DNA of 64,000 bases from Paenibacillus caseinilyticus (GTDB lineage: Bacteria > Bacillota > Bacilli > Paenibacillales > NBRC-103111), in contig NZ_JAQAGY010000011.1 of assembly GCF_027533645.1 (NCBI RefSeq), forward strand, positions 1-64,000, given 5' to 3'. Of the stretch, positions 1-8,901 are shown one piece after another. Position 1 is the stretch's first letter, and each line of letters opens with the position of its first letter. The position numbers and the translations under genes are program-made. The notes beneath the pieces are model-generated. The model ran no database searches. It saw only the letters and a program-made list of their open reading frames with translations, and had not been told where the DNA came from.

Positions 1-26
1 AACGGATGGGTTCGCAACACCATAGC

Positions 27-1577
27 TTAACGACCTTCCTCACCAGCCGTAAGAATAGTATAGAACGTCTCAGTAAAATTTTCATTATTCTGTGGTGCCC
101 CGGCAGGGGCATGGATGGCTAACGGGACAATGTCATGGATTAGTTCCTCGTGGAAGTAAGCCGGCTCATTTTTGCCGCCATAGAAGGAAGGCGTAACTAC
201 AATAAGCGGTTCAATGTCACCGTTTTCAATCATATGATCCAGGATTTTCTTTAACTCTTTGCTCTGACCGGGTCCGCCAAAGATCAGATTCTCATTCTCG
301 CCGCCGCCATGCATCAGATAAAGCACATTATATTTCTTGCTCGGATCGGTGGCATCATAACCATTCGGAAGATAAACGTTAAGCTTCTTCTCGTCTGTAC
401 CCTGCGTCAAATTAAGTGTTCTGTATGACAGGCTTTCAATCGTTCCCGGTTTATTGCTCTCCATCCGGTATGCATCTGGAACGGCTTTAAAATACTTCTC
501 ATTTGCCGCCTCTTCGGTCATTTCCAGCTTACCTATCGCATCCTTTAAAGCAGCATATTGTTCATCCAGCTGGTTTTGAGTGGTTTTATTGGTCAGAAGA
601 GCGCTTTCAGTTGCTTTGAACACCGCATCCTTTACGATATTTGAATTCTTATAAAGCGTAAAATCAAGCCTCAGCGAATTCCGGATCATATGGAGGAGAT
701 CATACGGATTCTGTCCGCTAACGTCCCCCCTGGTCTTGCCGGCAAGCAGAATTTCCCCGAATGTACTCGGATCCTTCCAAGCGCTGCCAGATGAATCGAA
801 CAAATTAAGGCTGCCGATTCGCTCTGCTCCTTTGGCATCATTAATCTGCAGCTCGATGCCCAGCACCTTTCCATTCTCCGGTATGGCCTCGAGAGCAATT
901 CTTGCCTCAACGACATATCCGCCTTCCACTTTTTTCGCAGCAGTATAATATTGCTCGGTATGTCCGTTGTCCACAGTCAGTACATTTTCATAGTTAGTGC
1001 GGATATGCAAATCATCCACCTGATATTCCTGTGTCTTGTCATTGTTCTCGTCCAGGAATATTTCCACTGAATCCTGCATGTAAGGCGTTCCGGATTGTAC
1101 GGACAGGTGATTATCTTTGATTTCCGCCAGGATGTACAGGGCACGATCATCCCATAACGCTTTAAACGTTGCTGAAGTGCCGGGATCGACGGTTCCGTGC
1201 TTCGGGGCCACCGCAGGCGCCTTCTTCCAGACCTGATCCACTTGACCGTCAATGACCGGCGATCCGAAATAGGCAACCATTCTTCCCTCGGGATCGAATC
1301 CGTTCTTGTCGACATGAACCTTTCCAGGTCCCTTTGGCGGTTTTGCAGGGGTGCCATTTTGTTGTACTGCAGGTTCCCCGCCTGCTGCTGCTGCTGAGAC
1401 ATCAGGCCACGCGCCCAGCGAAGACGTGGATAATAGTGTTACGGCAGCCAGACTCATCATGCCGGGGTGCAGACACAACCTTTTAACTTGTTTCATCCCT
1501 TGTTTGATTTTAACTTGTTTCATCCCTTGTTTGATTTTAACTTGTTTCATTCTAACTTGTTTCATTACTCGTTTCAT
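27..1577 (-). CDS. Secreted CBM9-like plus esterase protein, C-terminally truncated
   Basis: The 516-residue product begins with a strongly basic repeated N-terminus, a hydrophobic signal segment (about residues 40-58) and a CBM9-like sugar-binding domain (about 95-275, with the pattern VIDGQVD...LYILAEIKDN...DSVEIFLDENN). A helical linker leads to the first half of an esterase D/feruloyl-esterase type alpha/beta hydrolase (YLMHGGGENE, then PLIVVTPSFYGG). Family members continue for some 100-150 residues and carry a GFSMG-type nucleophile serine; here the reading frame runs into about 28 unrelated residues after HDIVPL and stops. As read, the catalytic serine is missing, so esterase activity is doubtful. 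The start is set by an AGGAGG site 8 nt before the ATG. It is last in the sugar-uptake operon, 22 bp after the response regulator, which fits an accessory deacetylase/feruloyl esterase. A frameshift, a rearrangement or an assembly error could explain the end. Confidence 0.75.
   Translation of the reverse strand: MKRVMKQVRMKQVKIKQGMKQVKIKQGMKQVKRLCLHPGMMSLAAVTLLSTSSLGAWPDVSAAAAGGEPAVQQNGTPAKPPKGPGKVHVDKNGFDPEGRMVAYFGSPVIDGQVDQVWKKAPAVAPKHGTVDPGTSATFKALWDDRALYILAEIKDNHLSVQSGTPYMQDSVEIFLDENNDKTQEYQVDDLHIRTNYENVLTVDNGHTEQYYTAAKKVEGGYVVEARIALEAIPENGKVLGIELQINDAKGAERIGSLNLFDSSGSAWKDPSTFGEILLAGKTRGDVSGQNPYDLLHMIRNSLRLDFTLYKNSNIVKDAVFKATESALLTNKTTQNQLDEQYAALKDAIGKLEMTEEAANEKYFKAVPDAYRMESNKPGTIESLSYRTLNLTQGTDEKKLNVYLPNGYDATDPSKKYNVLYLMHGGGENENLIFGGPGQSKELKKILDHMIENGDIEPLIVVTPSFYGGKNEPAYFHEELIHDIVPLAIHAPAGAPQNNENFTETFYTILTAGEEGR
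1481..1551 (-). repeat. 27-bp tandem repeat in the 5' end of the esterase gene
   Basis: Two identical 27-bp units (1481-1507 and 1508-1534) and a partial third (1535-1551) lie inside the coding region for the N-terminus. They encode an in-frame nine-residue repeat (MKQVKIKQG, read with its flanks) in front of the hydrophobic signal segment. Every unit supplies in-frame ATG codons. The unit length is a multiple of three, so copy-number change would lengthen or shorten the basic region without a frameshift. Confidence 0.9.
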
Positions 1578-1599
1578 TGTTAGCTCCTCCTCGCAATCT

Positions 1600-3204
1600 T
1601 CAAGTACGTACCCCTTCGCGATAATCTTGAGGCGTTAAGCCGGTCCATTTCTTAAAAAAACGGGTGAAGGAATGCGCCGCTTCATACCCGATCTTCGCTC
1701 CTACTTCCGCAATTTTCAGCTCGCCTGACCGCAGCATCTCTTTCGCCGCTGCCAGTCTCGTTTCCTCAATATACTCGGATAAGTTCATCCCCCGCTCCAG
1801 CTTAAACAATCGGGACAGATACGAGGGGTTAAAATGGATCACTTCTGCCAAACGAACGAGAGAAAGATCCTCGCTGATATGTTCCTCGATGTAGACGCAG
1901 ATTTTATCGATCGCTGCGGATGCCCGGCTCTGCTCTCCATGCTGCCTTGCTGAGAAGATCGCTTCTGCTGCACCCCGCAAGTGCGTGAAACGCTCAGTCC
2001 AGGTTGGATAGAGCTCTGCCTGCATGAGTCCGTCCGCACCGATCTTCTCACGCAGCCCCCAACGGTTCACATGCGATAGCAGAAGCAGCGCGATCGTATA
2101 ATACAGCTCTGTTACGTACGCGGCTCGGGCTCTTCCCGTACGGACCGGCTCTGCAAGCTCATCGAATAATTCAAGGAATTCCGCTTCCCTACCGCTTTCC
2201 AAGTGCGCCGTCAATGCCTCGGCTTTATCCCGCGGAGTGCGCTCCCGGAGATCAGGAAAGTGATCGGCTCCGAACCAATTCACTCTCTGGATCATCCGCG
2301 TCCCGTCGCCCGTCCGGTAATGCTGCTGTTCTCTCAATTTCTCATATACGGAAGGGATCCGATCCCATGGCGCAGGCTCGCCCGCGAGGGCCACCGCTAC
2401 GGTCATCTGCAATGAATCCAGGCAGGATTGCAAAATGAGCTCGAACATTCCCTCCAGGAAACGGACGGTCTCTTCGTGAGTCCGGGAAGAAGGCGGCTGC
2501 ACAAGCCAAACCAAATCATCGTACCGGTCAATAAACCCGACGCTCGCTGTCTGCCCGGAGAAGAAAGCATCGGACAGCATCTTAACGGCGAGCGCCTGCT
2601 CCTGTCTGTAAGTGCGCGATGATTGCCCGCCCGAGAGCGTCAATGAACCTAGTGCGACGATCACAGGCGCCTCCGGATTCAGCCGAATGTTCAGCCTCCG
2701 GAAGTCTTCCCCTACGGTTTCGTTGCCCGGAGCGTCGTACAGGAAGTTTCGGAAGTAGTTGCTTTGCGCCAAAGTCTCGATCATATTGGATTGCGTTTTG
2801 GACTGCTGAAGAAGATCGGAGATTCGCAGTTCGTCCTCAACTTCCTTGATCGTCTCTTTTACCGCCTCGATGACCTTCGGGTACCCTTCGCTCTTCAGCA
2901 TATATTTCACGCCCGGGTGCCGGATGGCCTGGTACACGTACTCGAAATCGTTATAACCGGTAAGAAAGATCACTTTACAACGCGGCCAGCTTTGCCGGAT
3001 CACCTCCATGAGCGCCAACCCGTCCATCCCCGGCATCGAAATGTCCGACAAAACGATGTCGAAGCGGGTCCGCTGCAGCCATTGCAGAGCTTCCTGCCCC
3101 GAGTACGCTTTATACATATCCAGCTCGAGGCCTAGAGTGCTGAAAATATCGAACAGACCATCCGTGATAATTTGCTCGTCGTCGACGATCAATAGCCTAT
3201 ACAT
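1600..3204 (-). CDS. YesN-type response regulator with AraC DNA-binding domain
   Basis: A 534-residue cytoplasmic transcription regulator. The receiver domain occupies about residues 1-120, with the acidic pair D8/D9, phospho-acceptor D54 (in LSDISMP) and the conserved lysine in MLKSEG, where the usual proline after Lys is replaced by Ser. A long linker leads to a C-terminal pair of AraC helix-turn-helix motifs (about 430-530; IAEVGAKIGYEAAHSFTRFFKKWTG). I chose the ATG at 3204 because an AAGGGGAG site sits 6 nt upstream; the open frame itself extends to 3261. The gene overlaps the end of the upstream kinase gene by 8 bp, so the two are probably translationally coupled. It is inferred to activate the adjacent transporter operon in response to an oligosaccharide sensed by that kinase. 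It is a paralogue of the regulator at 54623-56254. Confidence 0.9.
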   Translation of the reverse strand: MYRLLIVDDEQIITDGLFDIFSTLGLELDMYKAYSGQEALQWLQRTRFDIVLSDISMPGMDGLALMEVIRQSWPRCKVIFLTGYNDFEYVYQAIRHPGVKYMLKSEGYPKVIEAVKETIKEVEDELRISDLLQQSKTQSNMIETLAQSNYFRNFLYDAPGNETVGEDFRRLNIRLNPEAPVIVALGSLTLSGGQSSRTYRQEQALAVKMLSDAFFSGQTASVGFIDRYDDLVWLVQPPSSRTHEETVRFLEGMFELILQSCLDSLQMTVAVALAGEPAPWDRIPSVYEKLREQQHYRTGDGTRMIQRVNWFGADHFPDLRERTPRDKAEALTAHLESGREAEFLELFDELAEPVRTGRARAAYVTELYYTIALLLLSHVNRWGLREKIGADGLMQAELYPTWTERFTHLRGAAEAIFSARQHGEQSRASAAIDKICVYIEEHISEDLSLVRLAEVIHFNPSYLSRLFKLERGMNLSEYIEETRLAAAKEMLRSGELKIAEVGAKIGYEAAHSFTRFFKKWTGLTPQDYREGVRT

Positions 3205-4954
3205 CCACATCTCCCCTTCTTCTCGGCAGACGGAGTGTTGCCTGGAGACCTCCAAGAGCACTGCGGGACACCTGCAATCCGCTGCTACTGCCGAACGTCA
3301 TGCGGACCCTGCGGTGTATGTTCATCATGCCGGTCGTCTCGGCCTGTTCGTCCCGATCGTGTAAAGCATGCGAGATCAAGATCAGCTTTTCTTCCGTAAG
3401 CCCGTCACCGTTATCCTCTACGATAACCCGAACTTCCTCCTCGTCCGTTTCGAAGCGTATGATGATGAGGCCCTCCCGTACTTTGCGCTCCAAGCTGTGC
3501 TCAAACGCATTCTCTATGATCGGCTGCACGATCAGTCTCGGGACCATCAACGCTTCGAACTCCTCCGGCAGCGGTTCGAAGCGAACCCCGATTCTTCGGG
3601 AGAACCGAAGGTCTTGAATTTCCGTATACATGCGCGCATGGCGAATCTCCTGCTTCAAGGTAATTTCATCCGATGCACTGCGCGTCACAAATTGAAAGTA
3701 GCTTCCCAGCAGCAGGGTGAATTGTTCGACCCGCTCCACATCGCCTGTCTTCGCCATGGTGCTCAGGATAAAGAAGCTGTTATACAAGAAGTGCGGATTA
3801 ATCTGGGACTGCAGTTGTTTGAGTTCGGCGCGCTGCGCCAAGATTTTCTGTTTGTATGCTTGATCGATCAGCGAACGTAAATTCGCCACCATCTGGTTGA
3901 AGCGGTCATATAGATATCCGAACTCGTCTTTCGACCCACGGGCCAGGAAAATATCCAAATCGCCGCTTTCCATCCGGCGGAAGCTTTTGACGAGCGTCAG
4001 CAGAGGCCTGTGGATGAACTTGTATGTAGATAACGCGTACACGGCGATCATCGACAGCGCTAGAATGGAGAAGAGCCATGCCCACGTATAGAACCGGTCC
4101 ATCGGCTCCTGAACGACCCACTCCGGAATGAAGCGGTACATGGTAAATTCCAGCTTCGGGGAGCCCGCACGGACAAGAAAGTACCTGTCTCCCGAGAGGG
4201 TAACGGTTTGCGAATCGGATAATGGGGCCTGTTCGGTTTGGCGTAAGAACGAAGGGAATTCCCTTAACGCTACCGCCCCCGTACCGCTGGTCAGCACGAC
4301 CCCGCTGCGCCCGGGCAGCAGCATCGTCCCGCTGCCGTCATACGTGTCGAATTGATGGAGCGCTCCCTGCAATTTCTGATTGTCGAGCTCGATCTCAACT
4401 GTGAACAGCGGTTCCCGGCCTCTCGTTCCGCTTGGCTTGGCTGCGCTGAGAAATAAGCTCCCGTTCCACTCGACAACCTGAGAGCCTCGGCCGAATTCAG
4501 AGCGGATACCGTAATAGCGCTGCGCATCGAACGGCAGCGCACCATTCAACGCGGACACCGACCGGCCGATCGTCGCGATGTGCACGCTTACGTTTCTGAT
4601 ATACATACTGCTGTTCTGGATCGTAAACAACCGTTTCACGAGAGAGTTGATATGCTCCATCTGATCGATCGTACCCAGCGTCTGCCACGTCAAGGCCATT
4701 TCGTTCAAATCCTCATCTTCGAGCAGACTGTACTGCAGCAGCTTCATGCGTTCGATTTGATTCTCGAGATCGGTCAAATAGAATTCGATCTGTGAACCCG
4801 CCGTCTTCGATATATCCTCGCGTGCGGTGTCTACCAGCCAGCTGTACAGGTAAACGCCGAGCGACAGTACGGGCAGCAAGATGAGAAGGAACGTAACGAT
4901 CAAGCGGAGAAATATCGTATTCCGCAGCGAGAAGACTTGATGATTGAACAACAT
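3197..4954 (-). CDS. YesM-type sensor histidine kinase
   Basis: A 585-residue membrane sensor. One membrane segment lies near residues 17-40 and a second near 293-315, enclosing an extracellular sensing domain of about 250 residues. HAMP follows, then a His_kinase domain of the LytS/YesM class, with phospho-acceptor H388 in QINPHFLYNSFF, and a HATPase_c domain with an EDNGDG N-box. It presumably phosphorylates the regulator encoded immediately downstream, whose start overlaps its stop. The gene lies 68 bp after the second permease gene, in the order binding protein, permease, permease, kinase, regulator that is standard for Paenibacillus sugar loci. It is closely similar in length and layout to the kinase at 56239-57996. 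Confidence 0.92.
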   Translation of the reverse strand: MLFNHQVFSLRNTIFLRLIVTFLLILLPVLSLGVYLYSWLVDTAREDISKTAGSQIEFYLTDLENQIERMKLLQYSLLEDEDLNEMALTWQTLGTIDQMEHINSLVKRLFTIQNSSMYIRNVSVHIATIGRSVSALNGALPFDAQRYYGIRSEFGRGSQVVEWNGSLFLSAAKPSGTRGREPLFTVEIELDNQKLQGALHQFDTYDGSGTMLLPGRSGVVLTSGTGAVALREFPSFLRQTEQAPLSDSQTVTLSGDRYFLVRAGSPKLEFTMYRFIPEWVVQEPMDRFYTWAWLFSILALSMIAVYALSTYKFIHRPLLTLVKSFRRMESGDLDIFLARGSKDEFGYLYDRFNQMVANLRSLIDQAYKQKILAQRAELKQLQSQINPHFLYNSFFILSTMAKTGDVERVEQFTLLLGSYFQFVTRSASDEITLKQEIRHARMYTEIQDLRFSRRIGVRFEPLPEEFEALMVPRLIVQPIIENAFEHSLERKVREGLIIIRFETDEEEVRVIVEDNGDGLTEEKLILISHALHDRDEQAETTGMMNIHRRVRMTFGSSSGLQVSRSALGGLQATLRLPRRRGDVDV

Positions 4955-5022
4955 CTCAGCCCCCGAAGTTTTCCTCCATTATAGCTTGGAATCCACGAAC
5001 TTGTCTGTCTCAACTTCCCGCA

Positions 5023-5937
5023 TTATCCCTTCACGCTGCCCAGCACAATGCCCTTGACAAAATACTTTTGGAGGAACGGGTACGCCAGGATAATCGGCAG
5101 GGAGCCTAAGAAAATCTGCGATGCCTTCAAGGTCCGGTCGGAAATCAGCGCCAAGTTCAACATAGCGTCACGGGACATATTCGACAAATTCTGTTGAATC
5201 ACGATCGTCTGGATGTAGCTCTGCAGGGGATAGTTGGCCGGGTTGCCCATCATGAGCAGCCCGTCGAACCAGCTGTTCCAATGCTCGACCATCGAGAACA
5301 GCGCAAGCGTTGCGAGCGCCGGCTTTGAGATCGGCACATAGATGCGCCACAGCGTGGTCCAGTGGCTCGCGCCGTCGATGAGGGCGGCCTCTTCCAACTC
5401 CTTCGGCACTTCTCTGAAGAAGTTTAACAGGAGGACGACACTGAATACGGGGACGGCCGTGGGCAGAACCAGCGCCCAGATCGTATCGAGCAAGCCGAGC
5501 TCTTTGACCGTGATGTACCAAGGAATCAATCCGCCGTTGAACAGCATGGTGAGAAAGAAGGTCCAGGCATACACCGGCCGGAATCTAAGGGCATCCGACT
5601 CTTTGGACAGCGGGTAAGCGACCATAATCGTTAACAATAAATTCAAGGGGGTGCCGATGGCAATCCGCTTTAGGGACACAACCATGGATTGCCAAAACTC
5701 GGACCGGCTTGCCGCATACTCGTAAGACGCCAGCGTAAAATCAACCGGCCATAGCTTGACATATCCGGCAGACGCTGCGGCACTCGAACTGAAGGACACG
5801 GCGATAATATGAATCAAGGGCAGGATGCATAATAAGGCTACAAGAATCAGAAACGTTGTGTTTACGATAGGGAACCATTCGAACCGCCGCCCCCGAAGAG
5901 CCGGGCTCATTCCCCTTTGGACCGTTGTTCGCTCCAC
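5023..5937 (-). CDS. Carbohydrate ABC transporter permease (LplC/YtcP type)
   Basis: A 304-residue inner-membrane permease of the CUT1 family with about six membrane segments. The conserved cytoplasmic EAA loop, which contacts the ATPase, is visible near residue 180 (EEAALIDGASHW, ending in YVPISKP). The start is a GTG preceded by a GAGGAGGGGGAG site. It lies 15 bp after its partner permease gene and forms a heterodimeric channel with it. No ATPase gene is present in the operon, which is usual for this class and implies a shared MsmX-like ATPase elsewhere. The substrate is inferred from context to be a xylan-derived oligosaccharide. Confidence 0.92.
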   Translation of the reverse strand: MERTTVQRGMSPALRGRRFEWFPIVNTTFLILVALLCILPLIHIIAVSFSSSAAASAGYVKLWPVDFTLASYEYAASRSEFWQSMVVSLKRIAIGTPLNLLLTIMVAYPLSKESDALRFRPVYAWTFFLTMLFNGGLIPWYITVKELGLLDTIWALVLPTAVPVFSVVLLLNFFREVPKELEEAALIDGASHWTTLWRIYVPISKPALATLALFSMVEHWNSWFDGLLMMGNPANYPLQSYIQTIVIQQNLSNMSRDAMLNLALISDRTLKASQIFLGSLPIILAYPFLQKYFVKGIVLGSVKG

Positions 5938-5952
5938 TGCTCCCCCTCCTCT

Positions 5953-6852
5953 CTAGAAAATGCGGTATCTCGCAAACTTGTATGCAAAGAAATAAGAAGT
6001 TGAAATTAGGATCAACGAGACTACCGACTTGAAGAATCCAACCGCCGTCGCGACACCGTACTGCGCGTCCAGCAAGCCGATCCGGTAGACGAACGTATCC
6101 AGGATATCTCCGCTCTCGTATACCTGGGGACTGTACAGGTTGAACACTTGATCGAATCCTGCGTTCAGCAGCTGCCCAAGGCTTAGCACCGAGAGCAGGA
6201 CAATGACCATTCGCATCCCGGGAAGGGTGATATGCCAGATTTTGTGCCACCGGTTCGCACCGTCGATCGTAGCCGCTTCGTACAACCCCGGATCGATATT
6301 CGTGATGGCCGCCAAATAGACGATCGTACCGTAACCGAAGTTTTTCCATACATCGGAGACGATGAGCGTGCCCGGAAACCAGTTGTTATCGCCGAGGAAA
6401 AAAACCTGCGGGAGTCCAATCGCTCTCAGGAAGCTGTTCATGATCCCGCCGGAAGGCGACAAAATATCGATCAGAATACCTCCAAGGACTACCCAGGACA
6501 GAAAATACGGCAGATAAATCGTCGTCTGTACCGACCGCTTCACGAACTCATTCTTCAATTCGTTGAGCAGCACCGCAAAGACAATCGGGACGAGCAAGCC
6601 GAGAATCAGCTTCAGGCTTGCGATGAACAACGTGTTCCATAACACCTGCCCGAAGTTCGGCAGGCTCATGACGTACTCAAAATTGTCCCATCCGATCCAC
6701 TTTTGATTCCCGAAGAGCCCTTTGGCGGGAATAAACTTCTGAAACGCGATCATAATCCCGGCCATCGGAATGTACGAGAAGATCACGATGAACAGCAAAC
6801 CCGGCAAAAGCATGAAATGCAGCGGCAGCTCTCTCCTTATTTTTACGCCCAA
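5953..6852 (-). CDS. Carbohydrate ABC transporter permease (LplB type)
   Basis: A 299-residue CUT1 permease with six predicted membrane helices. The first helix begins near residue 11 (LPLHFMLLPGLLFIVIF), and the EAA loop lies near residue 192 (YEAATIDGANRWHKIW). The start is a TTG codon, six nt after a GGAGGG site; no better ATG is available upstream in frame. It pairs with the permease encoded 15 bp downstream and receives substrate from the lipoprotein encoded 73 bp upstream. Confidence 0.92.
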   Translation of the reverse strand: MGVKIRRELPLHFMLLPGLLFIVIFSYIPMAGIMIAFQKFIPAKGLFGNQKWIGWDNFEYVMSLPNFGQVLWNTLFIASLKLILGLLVPIVFAVLLNELKNEFVKRSVQTTIYLPYFLSWVVLGGILIDILSPSGGIMNSFLRAIGLPQVFFLGDNNWFPGTLIVSDVWKNFGYGTIVYLAAITNIDPGLYEAATIDGANRWHKIWHITLPGMRMVIVLLSVLSLGQLLNAGFDQVFNLYSPQVYESGDILDTFVYRIGLLDAQYGVATAVGFFKSVVSLILISTSYFFAYKFARYRIF

Positions 6853-6925
6853 TCCAATCCCTCCGTCCTCTGCAAGTTATGGCAGCAGAGGATACAAGAG
6901 CCGTTCCATCCCCTGCCTGGCGCCA

Positions 6926-8635
6926 TTACTTCTTCGATGCGTACCATTCGTTGACTTCCTGCGTAATCCGATCGCCGCCAAGCTGCTTCCAGTCTTTGAC
7001 GAATTTATCGAACGTTTCGATCGGTTCACCCAGAATAATGTTCACGAACACTTGGTTCTGCAGCTTCTTGAGCGTCGCATCCCGTTCGACCATCGTTGGC
7101 GTCGGGGCACCTACGAACTTCTCCATCAGGAATTGTTTATTCTTGTCGTATTGGTCCACGACACCCATGGAGCCTTGAGTACCGTAGATCCGCTCCCAGC
7201 CCCACAGCCCAAATCCTTCCTTAGAGCCCGAAGCGAACATGTCCAGCTTCTCCTGAATCGTCTTCGCCTCGCCTTTCAATGCCGATTTATCGCCGGCTTT
7301 GCGTGCCGCATCGATCGCCCGGAACGCTTCCACGTTCTTCTTCAGCGGGTACGGCGTCACCGGCGACAGCTGCCATACGCTTTCCGCTTCCGGCGGCGCG
7401 AAGTATGTATTGAATTCTTCCGTCTCGCCCCAGTTTTTCTCAAGATGCATGTTGAACAGCTTCACGATGGCCTCAGGATGCTTGGTGCCTTTCTTCACGG
7501 CCCAGAACCGCGTTGTGCTGAATTTAAGCGGCACCTTCGGCGTTTCCCCGGATTCCGAGACGATCGGGAACGCCTGCCATTGGGCCTTCGGATCGTTGTC
7601 CCGGTTCAGCTGGAGCGGCCAGATTGAGTTCCACTGCTCGCCGTATTCCATGCCGATCTTGCCGGCGGAGATTTGCTCCGATACTTTGCCTCCGTCCTTG
7701 ATGCCGAACTCCTTGTCGATCTCTCCGTTCTTGGCCATGGTTTGCAGGGCCTGCAGCGCCTTCCGGACTTCCGGCTGGATGCCGCCGAACTCCAGCTTGC
7801 CGGAGCTGTTCTCGATCCAGATGTTCGGGTAGGCCTTGTAACCGGCCATGAAGCCCTCCAGCCCCATCGCCCCGCCCCATAGATCTTTGGTCACACCAAG
7901 TCCGAACGAATCCTTCTGCCCGTTGCCGTCGGGGTCCTTCTCCGCGAACGCTTTCGAGATCGCCAGCACGTCTGCCATCGTCTTCGGCGGCTGCAAGCCG
8001 AGCTTCTCGAGCCAATCGGTGCGAACCCAGATGAACATCGCCCGCTCGATCGAAGATTCGACCTGAGGAATCGCCATGAGCTTTCCGTCCAGCGTCACGG
8101 CATCGAACGGACTAGAGCCTTCCTGCTTCAACACCTCTTTGGTCATCGGAGAAGCGTATTTTTCGTAAATGGCTCCCACATCTTCGATCTGATCGGAATC
8201 TGCCAGTTGTTTCAGCTGCGTTGCATTGACGGGAATGAAGTCCGGCAAATCGCCCGATGCCAGCGTTACGTTGATTTTCTGCAAGTATTGATCCGAAGTT
8301 GGACTGCCCTTCACGATCCAGTCATACTTCATTTTGATGCCAAGCTCTTTTTCATAGAGACGGGACCAACGGTTATCCTCCAGCGTTTCGTTCTTCAATA
8401 CGCCGAGCACGTTGTTCTCTACCACGTCGCTAAGGTCCCGAACGAACGACACTTCAATCGGAGGTTCGTATTTGCCGAACGGTCCGTCGTTTGCAACCGC
8501 CGTCCCGCCGTCTCCGCCGCTGTTTTTATCTGCCGTAGATCCGCCCCCGCCCGTGCAGCCCGAGAGCACCAGCGAAGTGAACAGCATGACGGAAAGTCCG
8601 CGCTGCAGCTTCGTCGAAGTCGATGTTTTGTTCAT
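6926..8635 (-). CDS. Extracellular sugar-binding lipoprotein (LplA/SBP family 1)
   Basis: A 569-residue solute-binding protein. The N-terminus is a type II signal peptide with lipobox LSGC (lipidated cysteine near residue 27) followed by a Gly/Ser-rich tether. The body has the features of large LplA-type binding proteins: a DPDGNGQKD calcium-loop-like motif and a C-terminal NEWYASKK tail. It is the first gene of the transporter operon, with an AAAGGAGGA site before the ATG and a cre-like sequence upstream. It is a clear paralogue of the lipoprotein at 58054-59751, sharing for example KYASP/QYASP, WIRTDWL/WVRTDWL and GGIQPEV. Substrate specificity cannot be read directly; the neighbouring CBM9-esterase suggests decorated xylo-oligosaccharides. 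Confidence 0.93.
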   Translation of the reverse strand: MNKTSTSTKLQRGLSVMLFTSLVLSGCTGGGGSTADKNSGGDGGTAVANDGPFGKYEPPIEVSFVRDLSDVVENNVLGVLKNETLEDNRWSRLYEKELGIKMKYDWIVKGSPTSDQYLQKINVTLASGDLPDFIPVNATQLKQLADSDQIEDVGAIYEKYASPMTKEVLKQEGSSPFDAVTLDGKLMAIPQVESSIERAMFIWVRTDWLEKLGLQPPKTMADVLAISKAFAEKDPDGNGQKDSFGLGVTKDLWGGAMGLEGFMAGYKAYPNIWIENSSGKLEFGGIQPEVRKALQALQTMAKNGEIDKEFGIKDGGKVSEQISAGKIGMEYGEQWNSIWPLQLNRDNDPKAQWQAFPIVSESGETPKVPLKFSTTRFWAVKKGTKHPEAIVKLFNMHLEKNWGETEEFNTYFAPPEAESVWQLSPVTPYPLKKNVEAFRAIDAARKAGDKSALKGEAKTIQEKLDMFASGSKEGFGLWGWERIYGTQGSMGVVDQYDKNKQFLMEKFVGAPTPTMVERDATLKKLQNQVFVNIILGEPIETFDKFVKDWKQLGGDRITQEVNEWYASKK

Positions 8636-8666
8636 TGGTCATCCTCCTTTTTTCGTTACTTCCACT

Positions 8667-8708
8667 TGGGTACGCTTTCATTATGAAGCCAAAAAGTGGA
8701 GCAAACAA
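8667..8708 (-). promoter_or_regulatory. Promoter with cre-like element for the first sugar operon
   Basis: On the minus strand, TTGTTT (8703-8708) and CATAAT (8680-8685) are separated by 17 bp, giving a plausible sigma-A promoter with a weak -35. Directly downstream of the -10, at 8667-8680, TGAAAGCGTACCCA matches the CcpA cre consensus TGWNANCGNTNWCA in 12 of 14 positions with a perfect left half. A cre at the transcription start is a normal repression position. Confidence 0.45.
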
Positions 8709-8765
8709 TGTACATGTCTTTACTTGCTTACCTGATGTTTACAAAAGTGCCATGTATCCTTAAAA

Positions 8766-8788
8766 AGAAAAAACCGCAGCTTATGCGG
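8766..8788 (-). terminator. Rho-independent terminator after the TetR gene
   Basis: Read on the minus strand, CCGCA-TAAGC-TGCGG forms a short GC-rich hairpin followed by a run of T (complement of 8768-8773 and beyond). It lies 114 bp after the TetR stop codon and closes the monooxygenase-TetR unit. Confidence 0.75.
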
Positions 8789-8901
8789 CTCTTAATGAAT
8801 ATATGGTCTTGTCCTCCGACAGTGCTTTGAACCGTTCTGACTTTCCGGTGCACGATAAGAGCATCCAGCATGCGGTCAAGAGTGGATTGCTTCGATTATC
8901 G

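Noticed and set aside
1481-1566. Possible CRISPR-like repeat array
   Set aside because: The 27-bp units are directly adjacent without spacers and encode an in-frame protein repeat; no cas gene is present.
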